A stretch of DNA of 37,841 nt from Bacillota bacterium (GTDB lineage Bacteria; Bacillota; Negativicutes; Sporomusales; CTSoil-080). Every line of letters starts with the position of its first letter. Position 1 is the stretch's first letter. The position numbers were made by a program, and so were the translations under genes. Under the pieces are notes generated by a model, which did no database searches, had not been told where the DNA came from, and saw only the letters and a list, made by a program, of their open reading frames with translations. This document shows positions 1 through 8,067 of this stretch, piece by piece. The stretch is taken from contig JAGGAE010000019.1 of the NCBI GenBank assembly GCA_017889725.1, forward strand, positions 1-37,841. Reading direction: 5' to 3'.

Positions 1-167
1 GCTTTCGCATTATTTGTCGGCATACTATACCGCTGATTGAGATACCGGAGCGAAGCCGACAATTCACCGTCAGGACCACCATATTGGGTAATAACTAACT
101 TCGCAAACGCGACATCAGGACAAGTTACTTTTACCGGATGTTCGAGTTTTTTTTCGTAAACCCACAT
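1..167 (-). CDS. cotJC: Spore coat protein CotJC, manganese-catalase family (N-terminal part only)
   Basis: The first 55 codons of a gene that runs off the left edge of the window. The reading starts MWVYEKKLEHPVKV and continues through TQYGGPDGELSASLRYLNQR, which is the typical N-terminus of CotJC, a ferritin-like manganese catalase homologue of the inner spore coat. The metal-binding part lies outside the window, so catalase residues cannot be checked. The ATG is preceded by a GAGG about 10 bases upstream. It is the third gene of a cotJA-cotJB-cotJC operon, 24 bases after cotJB. In Bacillus subtilis the operon is made in the mother cell under sigma-E; that is knowledge of the family, not seen here. 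Confidence 0.88.
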   Translation of the reverse strand, partial: MWVYEKKLEHPVKVTCPDVAFAKLVITQYGGPDGELSASLRYLNQRYSMPTNNAK

Positions 168-191
168 TTTCACCCATCCTCTTTTGTAATA

Positions 192-443
192 TTACATTTC
201 CCAAGGCCAGGGGCTTTCCATCCATAACCACCTTGTGCTGCCATGATACCCTAGGGCTACTATCGAGCCATAATCTTTGGTATATTCGGCCATAAGCCGC
301 TCTAACTTCTCAATAGCGCAATTATAATCATTTAGCGCATCTTGGTCACACGGGTGGGTATCCAGATATATCTGCAGCTCAATAGCCACAAATTCCATCT
401 CTTGAATTTGCCGAAGCAACGCCATCTGCTTCTCCATATTCAC
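192..443 (-). CDS. cotJB: Spore coat protein CotJB
   Basis: An 83-residue acidic protein with the CotJB pattern: an N-terminal helix (LLRQIQEMEFVAIELQIYLD), the motif HPCDQDALNDYN, and an aromatic C-terminus rich in Trp and Pro (residues 71-83). CotJB is a small spore coat component encoded between CotJA and CotJC. The start chosen is a GTG at 443, seven bases after a perfect GGAGG (451-455); an in-frame ATG two codons further in has less suitable spacing. Length equals that of the family. It lies 19 bases downstream of cotJA, in one transcription unit with it and cotJC. Confidence 0.9.
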   Translation of the reverse strand: MNMEKQMALLRQIQEMEFVAIELQIYLDTHPCDQDALNDYNCAIEKLERLMAEYTKDYGSIVALGYHGSTRWLWMESPWPWEM

Positions 444-462
444 TCACTTACCTCCCTCCGCA

Positions 463-717
463 TTATTCGGGAATCGGATAAACACCAAAAAGTTCCGGGA
501 AAAGTGTCCCATGCATAAGCGCCTCTTTCGGAGAAAAGGCCTCAGTGTAGGTTTGCCACAATACATAAGAATGGGCTAAAAGTTTACGCTGGCCAGGTTG
601 GGTTACCACCCTATCTTCTTGGCAGCCGCAGTCCATCTCTTCTTCCGCAAAAGTCGATTGTGACATATCTGGAGCCATCGAAGTATCATACCAATGAGGA
701 GTATTCTTTTTGTACAA
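463..717 (-). CDS. cotJA: Spore coat associated protein CotJA
   Basis: An 84-residue protein whose C-terminal half holds the CotJA signature: a YVLWQTYTEAFSPKEALMHG stretch followed by TLFPELFGVYPIPE. CotJA is needed for CotJC to enter the spore coat in B. subtilis. The N-terminal 40 residues are variable and acidic and include a Cys pair (CGC). The start is a TTG, with a GGAGG 13 bases upstream, which is rather long spacing; no better in-frame start is visible. It is the first gene of the cotJ operon, so the promoter should lie in 730-800; AT-rich sequence is there, but I could not assign a convincing sigma-E promoter. Confidence 0.88.
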   Translation of the reverse strand: MYKKNTPHWYDTSMAPDMSQSTFAEEEMDCGCQEDRVVTQPGQRKLLAHSYVLWQTYTEAFSPKEALMHGTLFPELFGVYPIPE

Positions 718-921
718 TGTGTTTTTCCCCTCCTTATAATTAGCCTAATTCATATTATGTGAAATAATTATAGGTTGCTACAAAGAAACAAGTATTTCTC
801 AATTCTCTTATTATAATGGCCCTTCATACCCACACTTTGTGCTGTTAATAAAGCGATAAAGCCGACTAACCCACCGGAAGAAAACCCGGAAAAACCTAAC
901 CATAATACGACCATCGCGCTT

Positions 922-958
922 CCGTTGCCCTTTAAGTGGCACTTAAAAATATCAACGG
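922..958. repeat. Imperfect 37-base inverted repeat
   Basis: CCGTTG (922-927) pairs with CAACGG (953-958), and inside it TTTAAGTG (931-938) pairs with CACTTAAA (940-947) around a single G. It could be an operator or an RNA hairpin; no function is assigned. Confidence 0.5.
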
Positions 959-976
959 CTCTGGTGTTCCTCTTCC

Positions 977-1004
977 TTGTATAATACAATCTTGTGTAAT
1001 ACAA
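977..1004. promoter_or_regulatory. Two tandem palindromes, operator-like
   Basis: TTGTATAATACAA (977-989) is a perfect palindrome around its central base. TTGTGTAATACAA (992-1004) is the same motif with one change, 15 bases further on. Such closely spaced copies are typical of a repressor site. Which of cotJ or map it might control is unknown. Confidence 0.45.
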
Positions 1005-1083
1005 TAAAGAAGAAACCCGAAAGACCAATTGCACAGCCTGGAGCCTAAAGAAAATAAAAACACTACCAACAGTGGCATCTTAG

Positions 1084-1106
1084 GAAGGCTTGGGCAGCCT
1101 TCTTTT
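1084..1106 (+). terminator. Small hairpin with T-run upstream of map
   Basis: Stem GAAGGCT (1084-1090) and AGCCTTC (1096-1102), five-base loop, then TTTT. It ends 32 bases before the map start codon, so it is either the end of an unseen upstream transcript or an attenuator in the map leader. Confidence 0.45.
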
Positions 1107-1138
1107 CCATTTTCTATTTCAACAGCAAGGAGATCACT

Positions 1139-1894
1139 ATGATTATTTTAAAAAGCGCACGAGAAATTAAGCTGATGCAAGAAGCAGGGAAAATCCTGGC
1201 CTCTTGTCATAAAGAAATAAAAAAAATCATCCGACCCGGCATTAGCACCCAAAAAATTGATTCTTTTGTAGAAAACTATCTATCTAAATGGGGCGCTACC
1301 CCGGAACAAAAAGGCTATCAAGGCTATCCCTATGCCACCTGCGCCTCCACTAATGATGAAATCTGCCATGGCTTCCCCCATTCCACTCCCCTCAAAGATG
1401 GTGATATTGTCACTATAGACATGGTTGTCAATTTAAACGGATTTCTCGCCGATTCGGCTTGGACGTATGCGGTAGGAACCATTTCCGACGACTCAAAACA
1501 CCTGCTGAAGGTTACGGAAGAAGCCCTGTATCGTGGTATTGCCCAGGCACAGATTGGAAACCGTTTAGGTGATATTGGTCACTCCATACAAAGCCATGTA
1601 GAAGCGGAAGGATTTTCCGTTGTTAGAGACTTTACCGGGCATGGGATAGGCAAAAAGATGCATGAGGAACCGGCTGTTCTTCATTATGGCAAACCTAACA
1701 AAGGAATTGCTTTGAAAGAAGGTATGGTCATTACCATCGAACCTATGGTAAATGTCGGTTCATGGCATTGCAAGATAGATAAAAACGGCTGGACGGCCCG
1801 GACAATAGACGGGAAACGCTCTGCTCAATATGAACATACCCTTGCAATCACTTCCAATGGCCCACTCATTTTAACCGACCAGGAAAACTTATAA
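1139..1894 (+). CDS. map: Methionine aminopeptidase, type I
   Basis: Removes the initiator methionine from new proteins in the cytoplasm. The 251-residue length is right for a bacterial type I enzyme without N-terminal extension. All five metal ligands are in place: Asp94 (in VTIDMVV), Asp105 (in LADSAW), His168 (in TGHGIG), Glu201 (in TIEPMV) and Glu232 (in YEHTLA). The substrate histidines His77 and His175 are also present. The ATG has an AAGGAG seven to eight bases upstream. The gene stands alone, is divergent from cotJ and ends in a strong terminator. In many Firmicutes map lies in the ribosomal protein cluster; this isolated copy may be a second paralogue, which is an inference. Confidence 0.96.
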   Translation: MIILKSAREIKLMQEAGKILASCHKEIKKIIRPGISTQKIDSFVENYLSKWGATPEQKGYQGYPYATCASTNDEICHGFPHSTPLKDGDIVTIDMVVNLNGFLADSAWTYAVGTISDDSKHLLKVTEEALYRGIAQAQIGNRLGDIGHSIQSHVEAEGFSVVRDFTGHGIGKKMHEEPAVLHYGKPNKGIALKEGMVITIEPMVNVGSWHCKIDKNGWTARTIDGKRSAQYEHTLAITSNGPLILTDQENL

Positions 1895-1992
1895 CAGCCT
1901 TTACAAATAGCCAAGCCACCGTACTGTACGGTCAATAATTTCTTTCCACCCCGTTCCCACCGTTTTATAACTAAGCAGACTTTATAATAGTA

Positions 1993-2024
1993 AAAACAAC
2001 CTACGCTGGGTAGGTTGTTTTTTT
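1993..2024 (+). terminator. Rho-independent terminator after map
   Basis: Perfect 12-base stem (1993-2004 with 2010-2021), five-base loop and a run of T ending at 2024. A-rich sequence on the left side means it could also work on the minus strand for the convergent PspC gene. Confidence 0.85.
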
Positions 2025-2113
2025 ACCTCAATTATCTTTTTTCGATAAATCACAGTATCGCCTAGCTCATCAAATAAGGGCAATTAGAAACCGGCGCTTG
2101 CAGGCTAAAATCT

Positions 2114-2392
2114 TTATCCCTTAAGCGGCATAACCAAAAACGCCAATATATATATCAGCACTCCCACGCCCCGATAAAAAGAAGCTATAATCCAGACCAG
2201 CCTGAGAATAGTCACATCAATACCAGTATAATTACTTAGTCCTGCACAAACGCCCAAAAGCATTTCATGTTCCACATCCAGAGTCAACGGCTCTCCGCCA
2301 AAAAAATACCTCTCCGTAGTTCCCTGAAAATACTCCCAAACAGCCAGACTGCTTATACCATAAGCAGCTAAACGAAGCAGCCACCACACCAA
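2114..2392 (-). CDS. PspC-domain membrane protein
   Basis: A 92-residue protein with a hydrophobic N-terminal segment (residues 2-22) and a C-terminal PspC domain (about 44-91) with the hallmark LLGVCAGLSNYTGIDVTILR followed by a second membrane segment ending in FLVMPLKG. PspC domains occur in envelope-stress proteins of the phage-shock type. There is no PspA or LiaR partner nearby, so a stress role is only suggested by the family. It lies 64 bases downstream of the FtsW/SpoVE gene on the same strand and may be co-transcribed with it. Confidence 0.85.
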   Translation of the reverse strand: MVWWLLRLAAYGISSLAVWEYFQGTTERYFFGGEPLTLDVEHEMLLGVCAGLSNYTGIDVTILRLVWIIASFYRGVGVLIYILAFLVMPLKG

Positions 2393-2456
2393 AAACCACT
2401 CCTTCGGTTTAGCGGTTTTACCCTGGAGTATTTCCGATTTTAAACAACTTTAATCA

Positions 2457-3641
2457 CTACTGAGACGTTCGCGGCACAAGTTTTAAACGACGCTGTCTAA
2501 TCCGTTCTATCCGGTCCTCTCCCGCATCGCCCTCAGCATGAGTGTGGCTCCGGGGACGCCGGGCCACACTTATAAGTAACCCAACAGCAACCATATTTAC
2601 CATAAGCGATGTTCCACCATAACTAATAAAAGGCAAAGGTATACCGGTTACAGGTAAAATACCTGATACCATGGCGATATTTCCCACAGCCTGACCTACT
2701 ACCAAAAAGGTAGACCCTGCGGCTAACATCATACCCAAACCATCTTTGGCATTCAATGCAATTTTAATGCCGTACCAGGCTAGCAAGCCAAACAAAACAA
2801 TAACAACCATGGCCCCGACAAATCCCATTTCCTGACATAGTACTGCAAAAGCAAAGTCCGTATGCGCTTCCGGCAAATAGTGAAATTTGCTGGCTCCCAT
2901 ACCCAGGCCCGTACCTAGCACACCACCTGAACCAATTGCTAAAAGTGCTTGAACCGATTGATAACCGCTGGTCTGCTGGTACGCCCAGGGATCAAGCCAG
3001 GCAAAAATACGTTCTGCCCGATATGCTGCAGCATAAACTAAATATACAACAGCAAAACCTGAGCACCCCATCAGACCATAAATTTGAGAAGTGGGAATGC
3101 CACTGGACAAATACATGACCAGGCAAATAGCAGCAATCACTACAGCTGTTCCCATATCCGGCTGTCTTAGCACCAAGATCGCCATAAAGCCTGAAAAAAC
3201 TACCGGCCAAGAAAACAAGGTAACAGGCCGGGAACGATCAAGACGAGGTCCCAAATATTCGGCTGTCATAAGCACTGCAACAAGTTTTGCTATTTCCGAA
3301 GGCTGAAACTTAATCCCCAAATTCAGCCAGCGGCGCGCACCATTCGCTTCCACTCCGACAAAATGCACCGCCACCAAGAGCACAATCGTAATTGTCGCTA
3401 ATAAAAGCGATAAACGAGGCAAATTCCGATATTTCATTTTGGCAACAAAAATTACTCCTATAAAACCAAGCCCTAGCGAAACGAGATGTCGTTTAAGAAA
3501 ATAATAGCTGTCGCCCAAAAGTTGTCCGGCTGTTACAAAACTTGCGCTAAAAACATTAATTGTACCGATTGCAAGTAAAACAATGAGAATATACAAAACC
3601 GCTTCCGCCGGGCTTGTCCACGGAACAGGTATCTTACGCAC
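2457..3641 (-). CDS. ftsW: FtsW/RodA/SpoVE family peptidoglycan polymerase (SEDS)
   Basis: A polytopic membrane protein of 394 residues with about ten membrane segments. SEDS proteins polymerise lipid II into glycan strands together with a class B penicillin-binding protein. Family motifs are present: GARRWLNLG with FQPSEIAKL, VLRQPDMGTA, the loop LPEAHTDFAFAV that carries the catalytic Asp of the family, and TGIPLPFISYGG near the C-terminus. The start is GTG at 3641, because a perfect AGGAGG (3649-3654) lies seven bases before it; an upstream in-frame ATG (3665) has no ribosome site. A consensus-like promoter lies at 3681-3709. The sequence cannot separate FtsW (division) from SpoVE (spore cortex); no penicillin-binding protein is beside it. 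Confidence 0.92.
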   Translation of the reverse strand: MRKIPVPWTSPAEAVLYILIVLLAIGTINVFSASFVTAGQLLGDSYYFLKRHLVSLGLGFIGVIFVAKMKYRNLPRLSLLLATITIVLLVAVHFVGVEANGARRWLNLGIKFQPSEIAKLVAVLMTAEYLGPRLDRSRPVTLFSWPVVFSGFMAILVLRQPDMGTAVVIAAICLVMYLSSGIPTSQIYGLMGCSGFAVVYLVYAAAYRAERIFAWLDPWAYQQTSGYQSVQALLAIGSGGVLGTGLGMGASKFHYLPEAHTDFAFAVLCQEMGFVGAMVVIVLFGLLAWYGIKIALNAKDGLGMMLAAGSTFLVVGQAVGNIAMVSGILPVTGIPLPFISYGGTSLMVNMVAVGLLISVARRPRSHTHAEGDAGEDRIERIRQRRLKLVPRTSQ

Positions 3642-3680
3642 AACAATGCCTCCTGTATCATCCATATAGTACCGCTACTT

Positions 3681-3709
3681 ATTATATCAAAAATAATTGA
3701 ACTACCCAA
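3681..3709 (-). promoter_or_regulatory. Sigma-A type promoter of the ftsW/spoVE gene
   Basis: On the minus strand TTGGGT (3709-3704), a 17-base spacer and a perfect TATAAT (3686-3681), about 40 bases before the GTG start. Confidence 0.65.
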
Positions 3710-3766
3710 TAACCAAACGGCGTAAAAACCATATTATATACTACCATTACCGAAGAGGTGATACAT

Positions 3767-4711
3767 ATGGATACCCTTCCCTCACACCGATTGCTGGTAG
3801 TTGACGCCCTTGCCAACGCCCTTTTGTTAGTTAAGAGCCCCGCAGGCAACATCCTCGCCGAACAGCCACTGCCCTCAGGATTTTCGTTGGTTGATATAAC
3901 TCTTCATCCGGATGGCAATGAAGCCTATCTTGCCCTGGCCGGCAACGGAGGAAAAGGTCTAATCGCAACGGTCAGCCTCCCCTCCCTCACCATAACAAGC
4001 CAGTTGCCCACCCCCCATCCGGTACAAATGGCCTACGTCCCCAACAACAAAAAATTTATCCTGACCGATCCTGACGGAACCTTATACTGTACCCAAACTT
4101 CCTCCCCTCCTCAGATTTGGGGGAAACCTGATCAAGCCACCTATTGTACCGGCCTGACGGCCGTAGAAAACCGAACATACGGAGTCTGGGAAACACCAGG
4201 CGGCGGAGTTTTGGCCGTGTTTGACGAAAACGGTCAAGAGAACTACAAACGGTTCTTCGGAGCGGTTCCAACCAATCTCATTTCTGACCCGTACGGCCAC
4301 TTGCTTATTCCATTTACCGCTGGCCCTCTAAGCGGGGAAGGTATCCTTGTACTCTCTCACCATGCACTCGATGACTTTTCAACGTCAATCATCACCCAGT
4401 GCCACGATTACAGCGCCACCGCCCCCCTCTATCCCAAGCACGCGGTCGTCGCCAACGGAACCACCGCCTATCTTGCGAATGAAGAAGCCGGGCACCTCAG
4501 TATTATTGACCTGCCATCCCGCCGGCCCGTCGGAACCATCCCTTTAGGGCAGTCCGTTTCCCGCATAGGACTGCTTCCAGGCGATAAATTCGCTATAGCT
4601 TCCAGTAACATGTTTGCTAATCTCTGCCTAATCGATTTAGTCAACCGTCGGTTAATCGCATTTACAGATGAAAGGGAAACCCTTAGTCCTTTCGCCGTGC
4701 TAGCCGTATAG
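3767..4711 (+). CDS. YncE-like beta-propeller protein of unknown function
   Basis: A 314-residue protein with repeated units of the type seen in YncE/NHL beta-propellers: HPDGNEAYLAL, VPNNKKFILTD, NGTTAYLANEEAGHLSIIDL and SRRPVGTIPLGQSVSRIGLL, each a strand pair with a small turn. No signal peptide or membrane segment is visible, so it is probably cytoplasmic. Start: the ATG at 3767 follows AGAGGTGAT at ideal spacing; a GTG at 3758 is part of that ribosome site and is not used. It is divergent from the ftsW/spoVE gene and convergent with the DUF2935 gene, with which it shares a terminator. I cannot name a substrate or partner. The fold call rests on repeat pattern only. Confidence 0.75.
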   Translation: MDTLPSHRLLVVDALANALLLVKSPAGNILAEQPLPSGFSLVDITLHPDGNEAYLALAGNGGKGLIATVSLPSLTITSQLPTPHPVQMAYVPNNKKFILTDPDGTLYCTQTSSPPQIWGKPDQATYCTGLTAVENRTYGVWETPGGGVLAVFDENGQENYKRFFGAVPTNLISDPYGHLLIPFTAGPLSGEGILVLSHHALDDFSTSIITQCHDYSATAPLYPKHAVVANGTTAYLANEEAGHLSIIDLPSRRPVGTIPLGQSVSRIGLLPGDKFAIASSNMFANLCLIDLVNRRLIAFTDERETLSPFAVLAV

Positions 4712-4754
4712 TATAAGCCCCCCCTTCCGTAAAAAAAGGGGGGGCTTATACTAT
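4708..4754. terminator. Bidirectional terminator shared by convergent genes, containing both stop codons
   Basis: A perfect 17-base stem, 4708-4724 with 4738-4754, extended by TT/AA pairs. The core is C7/G7, flanked by ATAGTATAAG and its complement. The TAG stop of the plus gene (4709-4711) and the TAG stop of the minus gene (4753-4751) are the same part of the two arms. Confidence 0.9.
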
Positions 4755-6031
4755 TCTTTTCCTAAAGGCCGTGGCAGCTTCCCACTCCATTTTCCCTTAC
4801 TGCCGCTTTCCGACGGTTTTGCTCCGCCATGAGCCTTGCTTTTCAGTTGGTCTTTCGGGGGATTTTGCGGTAACTTCAGCTTATTTTCCGGCACATGTTT
4901 AGAGGGAACATAGGGCGGCAAATCCATTGAAGGGGAGCCTTGAGCTTCCGGTTGCAAAGAGACTTCTGTCACCGGAACATCAATAATCGGTTTGGTTGGA
5001 ACTGCCATCTCAATTATGTTTTCTTCCGCCTGAGGTTCTACCGAGAAACTTTCCTCTCGTTCCACTTCCATCGGAGTTTCAACCTGAACCATTGGGGTAG
5101 GTTTCGGCTTTTTACACTTAGGAGGCGACTGCGGTTCAAAAGCTTCAGACATCACCTCCGGCTTTATTACAGCGTTATCCTGTTCGTCCATATTCACATA
5201 CTCATACTCTTGAGCATCATCATACGTAACAAACGGCCCCTTTTCTAAAATAGCCAACGTTAATAATAAATGATCCGCTTCCCGTCGCATATGATCAGCC
5301 AACACTTCCGGAATTAAACCTAACAATTTACACTCGGCAATTAACATCTGCGCCGCGCGCTTAAAGTCTCTCAGGCGAATCGTTGACACACGGACATCCT
5401 GCAAAAAGCGCCTAAACGAAGGAACCTCCTCGCTTTCGCCACGCAACATACTGGCGAAATCCCGTCCTTCTAAGTAAAGCTCATCGAACTCTTCAGAATA
5501 AGTCCCGGCCATTTCTACTAAACTGCGTTCCGCTGGATCTAGCTTATGGACCACAAATTTAGTATGATCGGCCATAAGCCTAAGCCAGAATAGAACCTCC
5601 CTCGCGCTCGCAATCTGATACAGCGGAGGCTGCCCGGAAGCCAGCTTATCCAAAAGGCGTATAAAATATTCCGCTTCGCGGGACAAGTGATCTAAAAACA
5701 AAGCAAAATTACTGCCATTCAAACGGCAGGTTAGAGTTAAATGCAACAACCGTCGAATATAACTATGAAAATCACTGGTTACCCGTAATGAGTCGTTCAC
5801 CAACTCCGAAAACCGATTTTCGCTCTGAACCTTTTCCGCCTTTGCCCGAAACGCTGAATATTGTTGGGCAAACCCCTCAGCTTCATTAATTAAGCCCATA
5901 TTTTCACAAGGTAACCCCATCTGGATAAATAGGGCATGCTCTTCCATAATCCGCAGCCAAAACTTCCACTCCTCCAAGTTCAGCGGCGGTATCGGTTGAC
6001 GCTTAGCATTCACAACCGTCGGCCGTGACAT
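4751..6031 (-). CDS. DUF2935 domain protein with long Pro/Lys/Glu-rich tail
   Basis: A 426-residue protein. Residues about 15-265 hold two similar helical halves with the DUF2935 signature: EWKFWLRIMEEHALFI near the N-terminus and REVLFWLRLMADHTKFV in the second half, each followed by helices with HLSREAEYF or HMRREADHL. The spaced Glu/His residues look like ferritin-type metal ligands; metal binding is inferred. From about residue 280 the sequence is low in complexity, with KCKKPKPTPM and a basic end (PPKDQLKSKAHGGAKPSESG), probably disordered. Start at the second ATG (6031), which has GGAG nine bases upstream; the first ATG (6046) has none. The family is common in spore-forming Firmicutes and has no firm function. 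Confidence 0.85.
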   Translation of the reverse strand: MSRPTVVNAKRQPIPPLNLEEWKFWLRIMEEHALFIQMGLPCENMGLINEAEGFAQQYSAFRAKAEKVQSENRFSELVNDSLRVTSDFHSYIRRLLHLTLTCRLNGSNFALFLDHLSREAEYFIRLLDKLASGQPPLYQIASAREVLFWLRLMADHTKFVVHKLDPAERSLVEMAGTYSEEFDELYLEGRDFASMLRGESEEVPSFRRFLQDVRVSTIRLRDFKRAAQMLIAECKLLGLIPEVLADHMRREADHLLLTLAILEKGPFVTYDDAQEYEYVNMDEQDNAVIKPEVMSEAFEPQSPPKCKKPKPTPMVQVETPMEVEREESFSVEPQAEENIIEMAVPTKPIIDVPVTEVSLQPEAQGSPSMDLPPYVPSKHVPENKLKLPQNPPKDQLKSKAHGGAKPSESGSKGKWSGKLPRPLGKE

Positions 6032-6109
6032 AGCAACACACTCCATTTTGACATATTTATTGGTGCTTTATTCTATGCCACGCTTAGCGATATTGTTCAA
6101 CTTTGCCAA

Positions 6110-6745
6110 TTATTTATTAAAAGTTGCTTCCGTCCGATATATTTTCATTCCCATTGAGCTAAACTTTGACTCATACTCGGTCATAATATTCTCTTTGTAC
6201 TCACTGTTATGCAGATCCAGAGAAATATGCCTAAGTAACAACCCCGCACCACAAAATTCATTTAAGGAGAATTCAAACAGCCTTTCATTATCGGTTTTAA
6301 AATACAATTCTCCTTCCCTAACAAGGATAATTCGATACTTATCCAGAAAACAATTATGAGTCAACCGGCGTTTTGCATGACGTTGTTTAGGCCAGGGGTC
6401 ACAAAAATTAATATATAGTCGGCTCACTTCCCCGGGTGCGAAGATGTCCATAATCCGGTTAGCATCAAAATGGGCTAATTTCAAATTTGTTAGTTTCCTT
6501 GTATATGCTTTCTGGGCGGCATAATAAAGTACATCCAATTGGGCCTCTAAACCAATAAAATTGCACTCAGGATGTTTTTCTGCCAAAGCTGTGATAAAAC
6601 GCCCTTTTCCAGTACCTAGTTCAACATGAAGCGGTGCCGTTCTTCCAAACGCTTCATCCCAGACAATTCCCGGCCCCGGAATAACCAATACCTCATTATA
6701 CTCATCAATCGCTTCTTTTATCCATGGTTTCTTTCTCAGTCGCAC
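6110..6745 (-). CDS. trmB: tRNA (guanine46-N7)-methyltransferase
   Basis: Uses S-adenosylmethionine to methylate G46 in the variable loop of tRNAs. The 211-residue protein begins RLRKKPWIKEA, as TrmB proteins do, and has the SAM site (LHVELGTGKGRFITALA), the acidic loop FIGLEAQ, the catalytic region YINFCDPWPKQRHAKRRL and the C-terminal YFKTDNERLFEF and TEYESKF motifs. The start is GTG at 6745, because a perfect AGGAGG (6752-6757) lies six bases before it; an ATG 21 bases further up would place the ribosome site inside the gene. Single gene, 78 bases from the start of the DUF2935 gene. Confidence 0.95.
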   Translation of the reverse strand: MRLRKKPWIKEAIDEYNEVLVIPGPGIVWDEAFGRTAPLHVELGTGKGRFITALAEKHPECNFIGLEAQLDVLYYAAQKAYTRKLTNLKLAHFDANRIMDIFAPGEVSRLYINFCDPWPKQRHAKRRLTHNCFLDKYRIILVREGELYFKTDNERLFEFSLNEFCGAGLLLRHISLDLHNSEYKENIMTEYESKFSSMGMKIYRTEATFNK

Positions 6746-6918
6746 TTGTATCCTCCTACTACACAAACTAATAAAAACAAAGGTTATCTTTGTAATTAAT
6801 TGGAAATTATTCGCTAATACCCCAATCTTTAACAGGAATTTAAACAGATTTAGAGAATTGTATCTATTGTGAGAAAAAAGTTAATGATTTTCCTGAATCC
6901 ATGAAAGAGGTGGGAACA

Positions 6919-7977
6919 TTGCCACGGAAGTTTTGTATAAACAATTTACCCGAGATATGCAATACCATTCCCGCCGCCGTTATCGCATTCGATACAAACT
7001 GCCGGGTTCTAGTATTTAATAAATACGCAGAGTCCTTTTTTGGTGTTCACCCTAGTATAATCGTCGGCTATAACCTCCATTCCGTTGGCATTACCTTCGG
7101 TTCGGAAGATCAAAATATCGCATCCCTTCTAACTACTGGCGAAAGCATCATTGATAAAGAACTTACCATTACGTATAACAATACCCCCTATCCGGTTCGA
7201 CTAAGCGTTAATCCTCTGTACAACTGTGACGGAACAATTACAGGGGCTTTAGCTATCCTTCACGATAATTCTCTTGTTTCGCTCCCGGAACCTAGAATGC
7301 AGCACTTAGAAACCTTAGCCAGCATCGGCGAAATGACGGCTGGAACCATCCATGAAATTCGAAATCCACTAACCTCGATCAGTGGGTTCGTCCAGTTATT
7401 AAGCGTCCGCGCCATGCGCCAACATGACGAAACCTCGATTGAATATTGCCGTTTAATTAGCGATGAAGTCACTCATATTAACAATATCTTATCTGATTTT
7501 CTAACATTAGCCAAACCCCAACCTAATAAATTCCTCAAGCTTAACATTATTCGGCCGATTAGTGACGTACTAACCTTACTGTACGGGGAAGCCCTGATGT
7601 ATGGTATAGACATTAAACAAAATATTGACAATGAAACTCTTTACGTAATGGGTAATAGCGAAAAAATCAGAGAAGTACTCATAAATCTCTGCCGTAACGC
7701 CTTCCAAGCCATGACACGAGGCGGTACGCTAACACTTACTGTTAAATCCGACGAAAATGCAATTACTACTATGATAACCGATACCGGGCATGGCATGTCA
7801 TTAGAATTGATAGACAATATTTTTAAGCCTTTTTTTACTACCAAAGAAACCGGCACCGGCTTGGGACTTTCGGTCTGCCAGCGCATTATCCGGGAACATA
7901 ACGGACAAATCAATGTTGCCAGCAAACCAGGCGAAGGAACTACCTTCACTTTGCTCTTTCCCCGACTAAAAGAATAA
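6919..7977 (+). CDS. PAS-domain sensor histidine kinase, sporulation-kinase/NtrB type
   Basis: A 352-residue soluble kinase. A PAS domain fills about residues 8-118. The HisKA phosphoacceptor helix follows, with GTIHEIRNPLTSISGF (His145). The ATPase domain shows the N-box (INLCRNAFQAM), the G1 box (DTGHGM), the F-box (KPFFTTK) and the G2 box (GTGLGLSVCQRII). There are no membrane segments. The HEIRNPLT motif is shared by NtrB-like kinases and by the orphan kinases that feed Spo0F in spore formers. No response regulator is adjacent, so it is an orphan; a role in the sporulation phosphorelay is an inference. Start: TTG at 6919 has GAGGTG six bases upstream; the in-frame ATG at 6901 has no ribosome site. 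Confidence 0.88.
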   Translation: MPRKFCINNLPEICNTIPAAVIAFDTNCRVLVFNKYAESFFGVHPSIIVGYNLHSVGITFGSEDQNIASLLTTGESIIDKELTITYNNTPYPVRLSVNPLYNCDGTITGALAILHDNSLVSLPEPRMQHLETLASIGEMTAGTIHEIRNPLTSISGFVQLLSVRAMRQHDETSIEYCRLISDEVTHINNILSDFLTLAKPQPNKFLKLNIIRPISDVLTLLYGEALMYGIDIKQNIDNETLYVMGNSEKIREVLINLCRNAFQAMTRGGTLTLTVKSDENAITTMITDTGHGMSLELIDNIFKPFFTTKETGTGLGLSVCQRIIREHNGQINVASKPGEGTTFTLLFPRLKE

Positions 7978-8009
7978 TAAATAACCCTCTTTTCGATATT
8001 TGTTATTAG

Positions 8010-8038
8010 TTGCTATAAATTATTATTTATGGTATTAT
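8010..8038 (+). promoter_or_regulatory. Probable promoter of the NrdD-like gene
   Basis: TTGCTA (8010-8015), 17-base spacer, TATTAT (8033-8038), followed after about 14 bases by AAGGAGG and the gene start. Confidence 0.55.
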
Positions 8039-8067
8039 TTATACATATCAAAAAGGAGGAATTATTT

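Larger units (their letters stand above)
718..1138. other. Intergenic region between cotJA and map
   Basis: A 420-base divergent spacer with no convincing gene. It holds the cotJ leader, an imperfect 37-base dyad (922-958), two 13-base palindromes in tandem (977-1004) and a small terminator-like hairpin close before map (1084-1106). An 88-codon minus-strand frame crosses it, but its N-terminal part is encoded by the palindromes themselves (LLYYTRLYYTR), so I do not call it a gene. Confidence 0.5.

Noticed and set aside
768-1034. An 88-codon minus-strand frame with a hydrophobic middle (LWLGFSGFSSGGLVGFIALL) faintly like a SpoVAB segment.
   Set aside because: Its N-terminus is encoded by tandem palindromes, the ribosome site is poor, and the rest does not fit SpoVAB.
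1070-1076. GCCACTG on the minus strand, a core piece of cobalamin riboswitches.
   Set aside because: No B12 box or other conserved aptamer elements are nearby, and no B12-related gene follows.
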